This document shows positions 27,597-36,709 of a stretch of 64,000 nucleotides of DNA, in pieces. Made by a program: the position numbers and the translations under genes. Within the stretch, counting starts at the first letter, position 1; each line of letters begins with the position of its first letter. The notes beneath the pieces are model-generated. The model searched no databases and was not told where the DNA came from. It saw nothing but the letters and a program-made list of their open reading frames with translations. This stretch comes from SAR202 cluster bacterium (GTDB lineage Bacteria > Chloroflexota > Dehalococcoidia > Lucifugimonadales > UBA1123): the NCBI GenBank assembly GCA_030752795.1, contig JASMDM010000067.1:62001-126000 (forward strand), given 5' to 3'.

Positions 27597-28269
27597 TCAC
27601 AAAAAAAAAGTGAGGGCAGCCATCGCGATGAGCGAGACGGCCACGACGTTGGCGTTGTCGTCCCACCAGACGCCGAGTCTCGGGCGCTTCCGCTCGGCGA
27701 TGGACGCCGCCACGGCGCCCACGGCGCCAATCCAGTAGGGCTGATACAGGAACGCGGCGCCCAGACAGACCACCGCCATGCCCAGCGACGGCCACATGCT
27801 GGTCACGTTCGACCGCCACAAGGTCGCCCTCGCCAGCCCCCCGCGGTGCTGTCTCCCCAGGCCATAAACGCGAGGGGCAAAAGCCCAGCCAGGGGTCGCC
27901 GAGCCAACCCCAGCCAATGGCGAGGCTCGCGACCTCAGCGAGTCCGAACGTGATTTCGGACTGCGACTGTGAAGCAAGCTCGCCCTCAACCCCGCGCAAC
28001 GTGGTGCGTCGAAACGCTTTGAGCGCCACCAGCATCCCGGTCAGCAACACCGCCAGCGCGATCGCTACGCCAGCTTCGAGCCACAGCGCCGCGATCAGGA
28101 AGGCCGCGCCCGCGCACCAGGGCGCCGCATAGCGGGCGACGGACCGCGGTACGCCCCGGTCGCGCAGGAGGTTGGACAGGCCCAACCCGCCGCCGACCAG
28201 CGCTGCCACGTCGATCGCGACGGCTACCTGGTAAGCAATCCCCGAAGCGGTGTAAGCCTGGCCCAACAT
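27597..28269 (-). pseudogene. Dolichol/phytol kinase-like (DGK1/SEC59) membrane protein, frameshifted
   Basis: From 28269 one frame gives several membrane helices and ends around GWLGDPWLGF. The continuation (APRVYGLG, then GGLARATLWRSNVTSMW, YQPYWIGAVGAVAASIAE and VWWDDNANVVAVSLIA) is in another frame, apparently because of an extra base in the A4 run at 27879-27882. The WWDDN and GLAR features match CTP-dependent polyprenol or phytol kinases, whose conserved GDxxAGL appears here as GLGRQHRGGLAR, suggesting further compensating indels at 27840-27860. The gene ends in a T9 tract. Probably a pseudogene. Confidence 0.6.
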
Positions 28270-28291
28270 CGGAAACCTCCTCTCATACGCC

Positions 28292-28981
28292 TCACTGCGC
28301 CAGCGGTCGGGGCGACCTGTCTATGGCGGTCTTGAGCGGGTCCGCATTAGGCAAGTAGTAGACCCTGATCGCGTCGCCCTTGCGTAGCTTGTCGTAACTT
28401 CGGACGCCTTTCCGGGCATCATGAGGCCGGCCGTCAACCTGATACGTGTAACTCACGTAGTACCAGACGGATGCTTCACCTTCCACCTGGTGCTTATCCG
28501 TGATGTGGCCCACCGTTAACTGACCTATGCGTCTGCACTTGGCATCTGGGTCAAGCATCCAATAGAGCCGTCCAGGCGCCTCAAAGGGGAAGAGCAAGAT
28601 ATTCAGCGGCAAACTCAGTATTCGACGGGACCACTTGACGAGACGACTTCTTCCGGCAGGCGCCGGTTGAGCTGCCGGCCTGTGCAAAGTAGCGAGCACG
28701 GCGATTAGGAAGAAGCTGCCAAAGCCGCCGATCTCCCAGCCGATTCCCATGAAGTTGCTGCCGAGCCCGCCTATGACGCCGAAGAAGGCAGCAAGCAGGA
28801 GCGAGACAAAGCAGATTTCGTCGATAACACTTATCCAGGCTGGACGACGGGTCGCCTCTACCGCTGTCGCCGCCCCGCTTCGGCCGGATTGCGTCTTCCG
28901 CGTCTCTGGAAGCAACTCCGACTCGGTTGTGGGATTCCCCACACGAACCAGGTCGTCCAGTGCGCTTTGGTTGGAGTTCAT
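28292..28981 (-). CDS. Membrane protein with DUF3592-like C-terminal domain and shared 5' module
   Basis: A 229-residue protein starting MNSNQSALDDLVRVG at 28981, with GAGGAG just upstream. Two hydrophobic segments (ISVIDEICFVSLLLAAFFGVI and WEIGGFGSFFLIAVLATL) lie at about residues 50-110. After another hydrophobic patch, the C-terminus VWYYVSYTYQVDGRPHDA and GDAIRVYYLPNADP resembles DUF3592-type extracytoplasmic domains. Its first 45 residues and upstream DNA match the next gene at 29104-29775, although the rest does not. Function unknown. Confidence 0.68.
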   Translation of the reverse strand: MNSNQSALDDLVRVGNPTTESELLPETRKTQSGRSGAATAVEATRRPAWISVIDEICFVSLLLAAFFGVIGGLGSNFMGIGWEIGGFGSFFLIAVLATLHRPAAQPAPAGRSRLVKWSRRILSLPLNILLFPFEAPGRLYWMLDPDAKCRRIGQLTVGHITDKHQVEGEASVWYYVSYTYQVDGRPHDARKGVRSYDKLRKGDAIRVYYLPNADPLKTAIDRSPRPLAQ

Positions 28982-29103
28982 GTCTCTCCTCTCAGTCGCG
29001 ATGGCTGCGATAGTCAAATCCGCTCCCGGGTGCAAATTCACTCCAGACCGACATCGCTTCGCTCTTCATCGGATCGCCGCCACACCGACATTGGTTCGCC
29101 CCA

Positions 29104-29775
29104 TTAGTCGCCGTCGCTGACCGTCCACTCCTCCACCTTCCCACATCGCTCGCCGCGGTGCCCCTCCCTGTCGGCACTGCGGTCGACATCGTAGTCGGCG
29201 CCCCACTCGTGCTCGGTCCTTTCGCCCTTGGCGGCATCGCACCGCCCACAGTCCTTCACCTGCTTGCACGCGCCATCATGAATGTAGTGCCACTCGTACT
29301 GGTGCTTGGTACGCACATGCACAGATCCGCATCGTCCGCAATCACGGCTCTGGACGCAGACGTGTTCAACCGCGTATATCCACGGTCCACTGTGGATGCC
29401 CAGGCGGCACAGGATAGCCTTCAGCCAGGTCTCCGGCGTTCGCTGCCGACTCCTCGGAACCGGGAACTGCACCGCGTTCGTTGCATCTGGCAATGCTCGG
29501 GCAGTGGTCGGCTCACCGATCAACTCCGAGACGCCCGAGGGCGCCCGTTCGAGAGCGGCGAGCTCGTAAGAGAAAGCCTCGGGCGTCGCCGCTAGCCCGT
29601 TGCTGTTCGGTTGCGTTTCGCGCACCGCACGAACCAGTTCTCCTTCTGTAGCCGAAATTCCCTCTCGAGCCAGGACGGTCATCGTGCTTTGGTTGGTGTT
29701 CTTGCCTCTTCTCTCGGTCACTGTGGCTACAATACTCAAATCCGCTCCCTGTGCTATTTCGCTATAGACCGGCAT
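29104..29775 (-). CDS. Cys/His-rich protein sharing a 5' module with its neighbour
   Basis: The 223-residue protein starts MPVYSEIAQGADLSIVATV at 29775, behind GAGGAGGG. Residues 27-60 (NTNQSTMTVLAREG and onward) match the N-terminus of the neighbour at 28981. The C-terminal 100 residues are Cys/His/Trp-rich: CRLGIHSGPWIY, CVQSRDCGRCG, HQYEWHYIHDGACKQVKDCGRC, TEHEWG. This looks like a series of zinc-binding knuckles. In the neighbour, a base inserted in the corresponding leader breaks this upstream frame. I do not recognise the family. Confidence 0.65.
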   Translation of the reverse strand: MPVYSEIAQGADLSIVATVTERRGKNTNQSTMTVLAREGISATEGELVRAVRETQPNSNGLAATPEAFSYELAALERAPSGVSELIGEPTTARALPDATNAVQFPVPRSRQRTPETWLKAILCRLGIHSGPWIYAVEHVCVQSRDCGRCGSVHVRTKHQYEWHYIHDGACKQVKDCGRCDAAKGERTEHEWGADYDVDRSADREGHRGERCGKVEEWTVSDGD

Positions 29776-29905
29776 CCTGTCGTCCCTCCTCGCATCGTTA
29801 GCGCCTCTCCCAGTTCCGTTACATCAGCACCCAGAATCCACGTAGTTGAGTCGTGCCTCCACGTTGACGGCGCCGTGTAACGTAATTTAGGATTGATTCA
29901 ACTTC

Positions 29906-29930
29906 ATAACGTGACTTACTGAGACGTTAT
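29906..29930. promoter_or_regulatory. Inverted repeat, candidate operator upstream of SorC-type regulator
   Basis: ATAACGT and ACGTTAT form a perfect 7-base inverted repeat with an 11-base spacer, in an A/T-rich stretch between two divergent genes (29775 on the minus strand and 30067 on the plus strand). SorC-family proteins usually bind such sites near their own promoter, so this is a reasonable operator candidate. Confidence 0.4.
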
Positions 29931-30066
29931 CGTGGATTCTTACTCCCGTTAATTCTAAGTATATTTATAATGTTTATAGTTATTTCTCTTTATATTTATT
30001 AGGTAGATATCCACGTATGTGATATTTAGCGGCGCGGTGGACCGGACCCTAACACTGGAGGGGAGC

Positions 30067-31254
30067 ATGGAACGGAGATCACCCGAACTTCTTGACCGAC
30101 TCGCGATTCGAGCGGCCTATCTGCACCATTCGGATCGAAAGTCCGTCAGAGAGGTCACGGCTGAGCTTCAAGCTGCCGGAGAGTCTGTACGCAAAGATGA
30201 CGACATCCGCATGCTGATTCGTCGCGCACTCACTACCGGCCTGGTCAAAATCGAGGTCACGAGAACGCTCTCCACTGGCACGCTCGACCTGGATACGCGG
30301 CTGGGAAGGCGGCTGGCGGAGAGGTTCGGAATGCGAAACGTTTACGTGGTAACAGACCGGGCGCTGGCGGGACTCAAGGACCAAGATCCATTGGCGTACG
30401 GGGACCAAATCCACCTTGGCCTGGGGTGGGCAGCCGCGGGATTCCTGATGAGCCGAATTCGCGACCGCGACACTATCGCGGTTGGCGGCGGACGGGCCTT
30501 GGGTTTCACCGTTGACGCTCTGAAGGAACTCCAGAAGGACACAAGGCAGTCCTTCAAAGACCTGAGCATCCTTTCGCTGGTGGGCAACAACATCATTAGA
30601 AGGCAGGACTTGCGCAAGCTGGGCGACGGCAACCTAACCGCGGACACGGTGGCTTTCGATCTGGCCGCGATTCTTGGGGTGGACTTCGAAAAAGTTCGGT
30701 TCGTTCACCTGCCGCTGAGTCTGCCGGATTCCTTAAACGAAGATGTGGCAAGCGAAGTAATGAAAGTGCTTGGCGGTCACTTACTGAACTGGCAATCGCC
30801 ACCTGACATTGCCGTTTTCAGCATGGGAACCGTCAACCACCGCCATTACATGGTTAACCAGCGAGGTCCTGAAACCGAACCGGTCAGAGGGGAACTTGAC
30901 ACGCTGATGCGAGAGATCTTGCCGCAAGCCCCTGACTCAATCGCCAAGATCTGCTACAAGCTCTTCTGGGTCGGCGATCGGTCATCGCCAAGCGAACTGC
31001 GTGAGCGGGCCAGCGCTTTGATGGACGCGTTCAACAAGAAAACCGTGTCAGTGCCTCTGAACCTGTTGAACCAGGCCCGGGAAAAAGTGCTTGTTGCAGG
31101 CGGACCAGAAATGGTCAACGCAATCCGAGCGGTTGCTCGAGCCTCGGCCGAAGCAGCATCCGGAGGCAGTCCGGTTGACTACGACGGAGTTGTGCCAACC
31201 TGCCTGGTTACCGACGCCGCGACGGCTGACGCCCTCGACACCATGCCTTCGTAA
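30067..31254 (+). CDS. SorC/DeoR-type transcriptional regulator
   Basis: The 395-residue protein has an N-terminal helix-turn-helix region (LLDRLAIRAAYLHHSDRKSVREVTAEL, residues 5-40) and a SorC-type sugar-binding domain: LGLGWAAAGFLMSRIRDRDTIAVGGGRALGFTVDAL around residue 115, and FVHLPLSLPDS around residue 215. Such regulators respond to phosphorylated sugars or related metabolites. The ATG at 30067 follows GGAGGGG; an upstream GTG is less likely. It is convergent with the CoA-transferase operon and could control it, but no direct evidence links them. Confidence 0.82.
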   Translation: MERRSPELLDRLAIRAAYLHHSDRKSVREVTAELQAAGESVRKDDDIRMLIRRALTTGLVKIEVTRTLSTGTLDLDTRLGRRLAERFGMRNVYVVTDRALAGLKDQDPLAYGDQIHLGLGWAAAGFLMSRIRDRDTIAVGGGRALGFTVDALKELQKDTRQSFKDLSILSLVGNNIIRRQDLRKLGDGNLTADTVAFDLAAILGVDFEKVRFVHLPLSLPDSLNEDVASEVMKVLGGHLLNWQSPPDIAVFSMGTVNHRHYMVNQRGPETEPVRGELDTLMREILPQAPDSIAKICYKLFWVGDRSSPSELRERASALMDAFNKKTVSVPLNLLNQAREKVLVAGGPEMVNAIRAVARASAEAASGGSPVDYDGVVPTCLVTDAATADALDTMPS

Positions 31255-31328
31255 CCTGCGATCAACCGGCATTCGTATTGATCGCTCGTCACGCGACGCC
31301 ATTACTGAATAGCACCAGGCGAGCCAGG

Positions 31329-33770
31329 TCAGTCCAGCGGCGGGTCGGTCCCGGTGATGCCGTCGCGCACCATGTCGTCGTAGTCGGCGTCGGACACGGC
31401 GAGGTGTTGCTTGAGCACGAGCTCGCTGTGCTGTCCGAGCGTTGGGGCCGGCCAGCGGATGCATCCCGGCGTTCGCGACAGCCTGAACGGGACACCGGCG
31501 ATCGGATATGGGCCGGTGGCTGGGTGGTCGACGGTCTCGAAATAGCCGCGAGCCTTGTGCTGAGGATGGTTCGGCACGTCAACGCCCTTGATAGCTGCAG
31601 CGGCGGGAATCCCGTGCCCTTGCAAAAACTCGGCAATCTCAACGGGATCCCGGTCGCCTGTCCACGCGGCAACGGCGGCGTCGAGCTCGTCAGCCGATCG
31701 AACGCGATCCTCTGCCTTCGTGAATCGCACGTCCAACACCAGATCGTCTCGGCCCATCAGGCCGCAGAACGTCACCCATTCGGCGTCGCTGCGCACGGCG
31801 ATCGCCACCCATGTATCATCCTCTCGGCAACGATAGATGCTGTGCGGCGCCATGGTTCGGTCGCCGTTCCCGAGCCTGGGCGGCGGCTTTCCGGTTGTCG
31901 TGTACTCCACGATCTGGTCGGCGATGAAGGACATGGCTGCCTCTTGCTGCGAGAAATCGATCTCCTGGCCCTCGCCGGTGCGATATCGATGGCGCATCGC
32001 GATCAGCAACGCCCCGAGACCCACGACGCCGGCGATCGAGTCCGTGTGCATGCAGCCGGAGTTGATCGGCTGCCCGTCGGGATAGCCCATCACCGACGCG
32101 ATGCCGCTCATCGGCTCGGTCGTGCCGCCATTGCCTGGATACATCGAATATGGTCCCGACGCGCCAAACGAAGGCATGCGCATCATCACGATGCTGGGAT
32201 TGACCTCCCGCAGCGCCGGATACTCCAACCCGAAGTTCGGGATGACCCGAGCCGCGTAGTTCTCGACCATGATGTCGGAAATCGAAACAAGTTCGAGGAA
32301 GCGGGATTTGCCTGCCTCGGTGTTGAGGTCGAACGTGATCCCGAGCTTGCTGTGGTTGACCGCGTTGAACAGCGCGTTGCGGTCGTACGGACGCTCGCCT
32401 GGCTCGTCGTCCGGGTACGTGCCCCGATGATGAGGCGGAAACCCGCCGCGCCACACGTCGGCCCTGGTCAGCGCCTCGACTTGGATGACTTCGGCGCCCA
32501 GATCGGCGAGAAGTTGTGTAGTCAGCGCCCCGGCCCACGCTTGGGTCAGAACCACAGCCCGAACGTGCTCCAACGGCAACGCGCCTTCGTGAACGTTGGC
32601 CGATGGAGCCACCGCCGGACTGGCATCCGACTCATCGAGCTCCGCGAACACGTCGTCATCGTGCTCGCCCAGTGCGGGCGCCGGTCGCCGTACCTGCCAC
32701 GGCGTCGCCGACATCTTGAACGGCGCCCCCGGCATATTCACTGTGTGCCCGCTGCCGAGTTCGACGTCAATGAGCGACCCACGTGCACGGATATGTTCGT
32801 CGTCGACCAAACCCGCCATGTCGAGCGTCATGCCGACGTTGATACGAAGCGGGCTCAGGCCGTGGAGCAACTCTTGCATCGTGTATCGCATCAGGCGCGG
32901 ACCTATGAGTCGGTCGACTTCGAGGTTGCGGTCGCGGCGGTCGCGGGCCGTAGCGTACCTGGGATCGTCCGCGATTTCCGGTTCGCCGAAGAATATCCAC
33001 AGGTGTTCCCACGTGATCTGGTGACGCACGTTCAGCGCCACGTAGCCGTCCTTGCAAGCCAACAGACCGGCGGGCAGTCCGGGCGTCCTTCGACCGGGCG
33101 ATCGACCCGTGTACATCGCGCCCAGGAGCTGCGGTGCGAACACGGTCGTCAGCGCCTCGAGTGTCGAAACGTCGATGTGCTGACCAACCCCGCGAAAGTC
33201 TCGATACGACAATGCGGCCATGGCGCCGAGGAACGCCGACATCCCGCCGTGGAACTCGCTCTGAATTCCAGGCTCCTTCAGCGGCTCTCGATCGGGCGTG
33301 CCGTTGATGTAGCCGAGACCCGAAGCAGCGTACTGCACGATGTCAGTGGATTGGTAGTCGCGCCATGGCCCTGTCTGTCCGAAGGGTGTGACCGAAGCCA
33401 TCACGAGGTCCGGCCGAACCGCAATCAGGTCTTCGTATGCGAGCGCCATCCGAGCCAGCTCGCCGGGCGCTCCGCTTTCCACGACAACGTCCGCACAGGA
33501 GACGAGGCGTCGAACGCGGTCGCGGCCTACCGCCGAATCGAAATCGAGCGTCACACCGCGTTTGTTCGTGTTGAGGTATTGGAACGCGCCGCCGTCACGA
33601 AGCGACGTTCCGGGCGCAAGCGGACCGATGCCTCTGGCCGGATCGCCTTCGGGCGGTTCGATCTTGACCACGTCTGCGCCGAAATCGGCGAACAGCTTGG
33701 TGCAAAACGGCCCGGCCACACCGGTCGACAGGTCGACGACGCGGATGCCAAACAGCGCGAGACCTGCCAT
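31329..33770 (-). CDS. Tandem-domain CaiB/BaiF family III CoA transferase
   Basis: The 813-residue protein contains two family III CoA-transferase modules. The first runs GIRVVDLSTGVAGPFCTKLFADFGADVVKIEPP to about residue 390. The second runs AVVLTQAWAGALTTQLLADLGAEVIQVE to the end. These enzymes move CoA between acids. The catalytic Asp expected before the G-L-AA helix appears as TDSIAGVVGLGALL in module two, whereas module one has SEFHGGMSAFLGAM (Glu). The start codon shares one base with the stop of the crotonase upstream (TGATG), so the two are co-translated. Likely activates an organic acid for crotonase chemistry. Confidence 0.87.
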   Translation of the reverse strand: MAGLALFGIRVVDLSTGVAGPFCTKLFADFGADVVKIEPPEGDPARGIGPLAPGTSLRDGGAFQYLNTNKRGVTLDFDSAVGRDRVRRLVSCADVVVESGAPGELARMALAYEDLIAVRPDLVMASVTPFGQTGPWRDYQSTDIVQYAASGLGYINGTPDREPLKEPGIQSEFHGGMSAFLGAMAALSYRDFRGVGQHIDVSTLEALTTVFAPQLLGAMYTGRSPGRRTPGLPAGLLACKDGYVALNVRHQITWEHLWIFFGEPEIADDPRYATARDRRDRNLEVDRLIGPRLMRYTMQELLHGLSPLRINVGMTLDMAGLVDDEHIRARGSLIDVELGSGHTVNMPGAPFKMSATPWQVRRPAPALGEHDDDVFAELDESDASPAVAPSANVHEGALPLEHVRAVVLTQAWAGALTTQLLADLGAEVIQVEALTRADVWRGGFPPHHRGTYPDDEPGERPYDRNALFNAVNHSKLGITFDLNTEAGKSRFLELVSISDIMVENYAARVIPNFGLEYPALREVNPSIVMMRMPSFGASGPYSMYPGNGGTTEPMSGIASVMGYPDGQPINSGCMHTDSIAGVVGLGALLIAMRHRYRTGEGQEIDFSQQEAAMSFIADQIVEYTTTGKPPPRLGNGDRTMAPHSIYRCREDDTWVAIAVRSDAEWVTFCGLMGRDDLVLDVRFTKAEDRVRSADELDAAVAAWTGDRDPVEIAEFLQGHGIPAAAAIKGVDVPNHPQHKARGYFETVDHPATGPYPIAGVPFRLSRTPGCIRWPAPTLGQHSELVLKQHLAVSDADYDDMVRDGITGTDPPLD

Positions 33771-34609
33771 CAGTGGTGGTCACCGAATTTGGCGTCTCGG
33801 TTGCGAGCTCGCTCGATGCCGGCGGGCCCGTCCTCGTCCTTTTGCTGCTCCCGACGAGCGCCGGTGGCGGAGCTATAGACGTGGAACGAGTTCATGATTC
33901 CGTTGTGGAAGCCGGCCTCATCCTGCGCCATGTTGATCGACGTCTTCGCCAGCCTGACCGCCAGAGGATCCTGCATTGAGATTCGCTGGGCCAGCGCCAT
34001 CGTCTCCTCGTCCAGCTTCTCCCGCGGCACCACCTTGTTGGCCAGGCCGATGCGCTCGGCCTCTTCGGCGGTGATCCAGTCGCCGGTGAACAGGTACTCT
34101 TTGGCCTTCCGGAACCCGATTTCCCAGGGAAGGCTGTTGTACTGAACGTGCGGCCCGCCCCAGCGAACCGTGCGGTCGGCGAATCGCGCGTCGTCAGCGG
34201 CGATGATGAGATCGCACGCGGTCGCGAGAATGAGCCCGCCCATGATGCAGTAGCCCTGAACCTGCGCGATCGTGGGTTTCGGGAAGTTGCGCCAACGAAG
34301 CGTGTTCGCGACGTTGAGGTCCCAGGCACGTGTATACGCGCCGGCATATCCTGGAGACAGCGGGCGTATTTCGCGGTCCGCCATCTCTTCCGCGCTTCCC
34401 AGGTCGTGCCCGGCCGAGAAGTGGTCGCCGGAACCTGCGATGATCACGACTCGTACGTCGTCATCTTCGGCCGCGATGGCAAACACCTCGTCCAACTCCT
34501 CGCGCATGACGCGGCTCTGCGCGTTCAGGACGTGCGGACGGTCGACCGTTACCTTCAGCACGGCGTCTTGTTGATCCACCAGCAGCGCCGTGTATGTTCC
34601 GTAAGTCAT
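33770..34609 (-). CDS. Enoyl-CoA hydratase/isomerase family protein
   Basis: The 279-residue crotonase-fold protein has VTVDRPHVLNAQSRVMREEL at the start, the oxyanion-hole segment IIAGSGDHFSAGHDLGS (about residue 60) and AQVQGYCIMGGLILATACDLIIAADDARF (about residue 120). MTYGTYTALLVDQQD at 34609 is taken as the N-terminus; the frame extends upstream without homology. It may hydrate or isomerise an enoyl-CoA, or be a carnitinyl-CoA dehydratase-type enzyme given the CaiB-like partner immediately downstream. The C-terminus is longer than usual. Confidence 0.88.
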   Translation of the reverse strand: MTYGTYTALLVDQQDAVLKVTVDRPHVLNAQSRVMREELDEVFAIAAEDDDVRVVIIAGSGDHFSAGHDLGSAEEMADREIRPLSPGYAGAYTRAWDLNVANTLRWRNFPKPTIAQVQGYCIMGGLILATACDLIIAADDARFADRTVRWGGPHVQYNSLPWEIGFRKAKEYLFTGDWITAEEAERIGLANKVVPREKLDEETMALAQRISMQDPLAVRLAKTSINMAQDEAGFHNGIMNSFHVYSSATGARREQQKDEDGPAGIERARNRDAKFGDHH

Positions 34610-34814
34610 CGCGGGTCTCCTTCTCGGCCGATTGGCATCGTAGACAATGGCAAACGTACCAGAGTCCATGCGGCATCGTCCAGAGCGCGTTATCGTTAGT
34701 CTGAGACCAGGCAAGATCGGCCGGTGCGCAAAAGCATCTAACCATACACGGAGCGAAAATCTGACTCTCCGTCAAGCCCGCAGATTGCGAGAGCGATTCA
34801 AGTGGAGACCGATA

Positions 34815-35309
34815 ATGAGCGCCCAAACAACGGATTCATACATGACCGAAGCCGATGTAAAGTAGCACCTACTGGCGGCCGCCGGACTCGAGAGCGGCCT
34901 GATGGACGGGCTGACTTCGAAACAGATCGCCAGTCTGTTTCCGGCGTGGCGCGTCAAGAGCTTCAACGACGAAGAGATTCGTTGCGAGTGCCCCGACGTA
35001 CCCCACGAGGCGTTCGTGCTTTCGAGCGGACGCGCAGCCACGACGTTCCGCTCCGGCTCGGTTGAGCACGTGATCGAGCTCGGTGACGTCGGGGACGTGT
35101 ACAACGTCGGCGGTTTGGTCGACTATGAGGATTGCTGCGTCGGCGCCCGAGCTCTCGGGTCGGTGCAGATAATCGCCATCGACACTCGACTTCTCGATAT
35201 TCTTTTCGCGTCGGACACGGAGACTGGTTACCGCGTGCTGAAAAACGTAGCGAATCTGGTCATGCAGCAATTAGAACGCCGCCTCGTCCAACACTTCGAA
35301 AGCCATTAG
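34815..35309 (+). pseudogene. Cyclic-nucleotide-binding-like domain protein with in-frame TAG at codon 17
   Basis: The ATG at 34815, behind GGAG, opens MSAQTTDSYMTEADVK; TAG follows at 34863-34865 and the same frame continues HLLAAAGLESGLMDGLTSKQIASL. The rest, with VLSSGRAATTFRSGSVEHVIELGDVGDVYNVGGL and VQIIAIDTRLLDILFASDTETGYRVLKNVANLV, fits the beta-roll and C-terminal helix of a cNMP-binding domain. No DNA-binding domain follows, so it would be a single-domain sensor. Either translation starts at 34902 in a shortened product or the gene is inactive. Confidence 0.65.
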
Positions 35310-35626
35310 CGCCGACGAATCGATCACCGAGATCCTGCAGTCCAGCGTTTTCGAAGCGTTCGAAGCTTTTTACGTCTCCGCCGCCCGCCCGAGACCGATG
35401 TTCGACACCCTTTCGGTCGCTCAAGTCTGGCAAGGCGACGACAACAGGTCTGCGCGTTCGTCCCCGCAACACGAGTGATGGCGATCACGGTCATCGATCG
35501 ATTTTCTGCGACAACCAAGTGCCGATTCGTCCGTGTGCTCGAGGTGTTCGATGAACAGGCGTGGCGATCGATCGACAGACCAGGCGCGCCACAGACCTGG
35601 TTCGAAAGCAGGCAAATGAGAACCAG
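35310..35626. other. Gap without recognised feature
   Basis: Several short frames overlap here on both strands, but none has a ribosome-binding site with recognisable protein sequence. No repeat or RNA gene was seen. Confidence 0.4.
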
Positions 35627-35827
35627 ATGGAACCGCAAAGCGTCAGTCCGTCAGCATTATCGATGGTGAGGCGGATCGTCGTCTGGAATTTGACGATCAT
35701 TAGCTTTACCAGCATCATCCTCGCGATAACAGCGGCGCAGAACGGCGAATATACCGGCGCTGGGGTCTGCTTGCTAGCGGCCGTGGCGGCGCCCGCGATG
35801 TTGGGTCGGATTATCTTGCGACCGTAG
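35627..35827 (+). CDS. Small two-helix membrane protein
   Basis: A 66-residue protein starting MEPQSVSPSALSMVRR with two hydrophobic helices, IVVWNLTIISFTSIILAIT and AGVCLLAAVAAPAMLGRII, separated by a short polar turn. It is unrecognised and could be a small membrane modulator or a random frame. No convincing ribosome-binding site was identified, so confidence is low. Confidence 0.4.
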   Translation: MEPQSVSPSALSMVRRIVVWNLTIISFTSIILAITAAQNGEYTGAGVCLLAAVAAPAMLGRIILRP

Positions 35828-36019
35828 GACCGGACTTCGAACGCCTGCCGAGGGCTGCAACGGCTGTCTCACGCGATCTCCCGACCAGGGTCCGCGATGA
35901 CTTGGCCTATCCTAGCACGCAACCTGGCGGCTCTTTGGACATCGGCTTTCGTGCACCGAAATAGCCTGCGTTTGAGCGAACCGAGAGATGTCGATAAACG
36001 AATTCACCAGAGCCCAAAT

Positions 36020-36163
36020 GATCTCGCCATTTTGAGGCCGCAGGCGAAGAATTGCCTGTTAACGCGCGCGATTGTCTACGATGCTCCAGAGCCATCCTGT
36101 TCCTTCCGCGGATGGATTAGAACGGCTAATGCCTTGGACAAGTAATTGGTTGATGACCATCTC
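36020..36163 (+). repeat. Composite dispersed repeat, degenerate copy (B-D type)
   Basis: Lies in an 880-base gene-free stretch (35828-36709). ATTTTGAGGCCGCAGGCGAAG resembles the start of the block at 2140, and 80 bases later AGTAATTGGTTGATGACCATC matches the D part seen at 46927 and 47086. The middle is diverged. The rest of the gap shows only the terminator listed separately and short unsupported frames. Confidence 0.5.
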
Positions 36164-36547
36164 TCGATGATCTCGTCGAACTCGAGCAGCGATAAATTGC
36201 GCTGAACAAACCTGTCCGGAGTAGCTCGAAACAATCCACGATAAGCCTCCCGTTAGCAACGCCATGGTCTTTCGTAGGAATGTTCACAATCTCGATCCAA
36301 ACTTTGCCGGCTCAAACAGCAAATTGCTAATTGCGAGATTTGCGGCAACGGACCTTGCATATGGTGTATTGAATCGAACGTCGGTTTCAGAAAGGTCGCC
36401 CCTTGCACGGCATCTAGACGAACACTCATGAGTTGCTTGTCGTCCACGAATACGAACCTCGATGCGGTTGACATCCCGTTCGATTGTGTCACGAATCTGG
36501 CTCCAACCGCCCGCAATGTCGCGATCGCCACAACCAATTTGACCCAC

Positions 36548-36579
36548 ATAAAAACAAGGGACCCGAAATTCGGGTCCCT
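36548..36579 (-). terminator. Rho-independent terminator downstream of small basic-tailed gene, copy 2
   Basis: GGGACCCGAA and TTCGGGTCCC form a perfect 10-base stem around a single central base. On the minus strand it is followed by TTGTTTTTATG. It lies about 130 bases beyond the stop of the minus-strand gene at 36710 and is the likely end of that transcript. Confidence 0.7.
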
Positions 36580-36709
36580 CGACAATTCATTTGCTCAATT
36601 TCCGTGGTCCGGCTGTCAGAAAGCTAATCGCGGCGGACACAGGCTCACATTGGTCGATCAACCGGTGAGTTCAGTGCCGGTTAGTCGGATTTGTCGCGTC
36701 GGTTTCCGT

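Noticed and set aside
31278-33878. 866-codon open frame on the plus strand
   Set aside because: It is exactly antisense to the CoA-transferase gene, contains no known motif and is explained by high GC content and codon bias on the other strand.
36253-36585. 110-codon minus-strand frame and an overlapping 87-codon frame
   Set aside because: They read through the terminator hairpin at 36558-36578 and show no motif or binding site.
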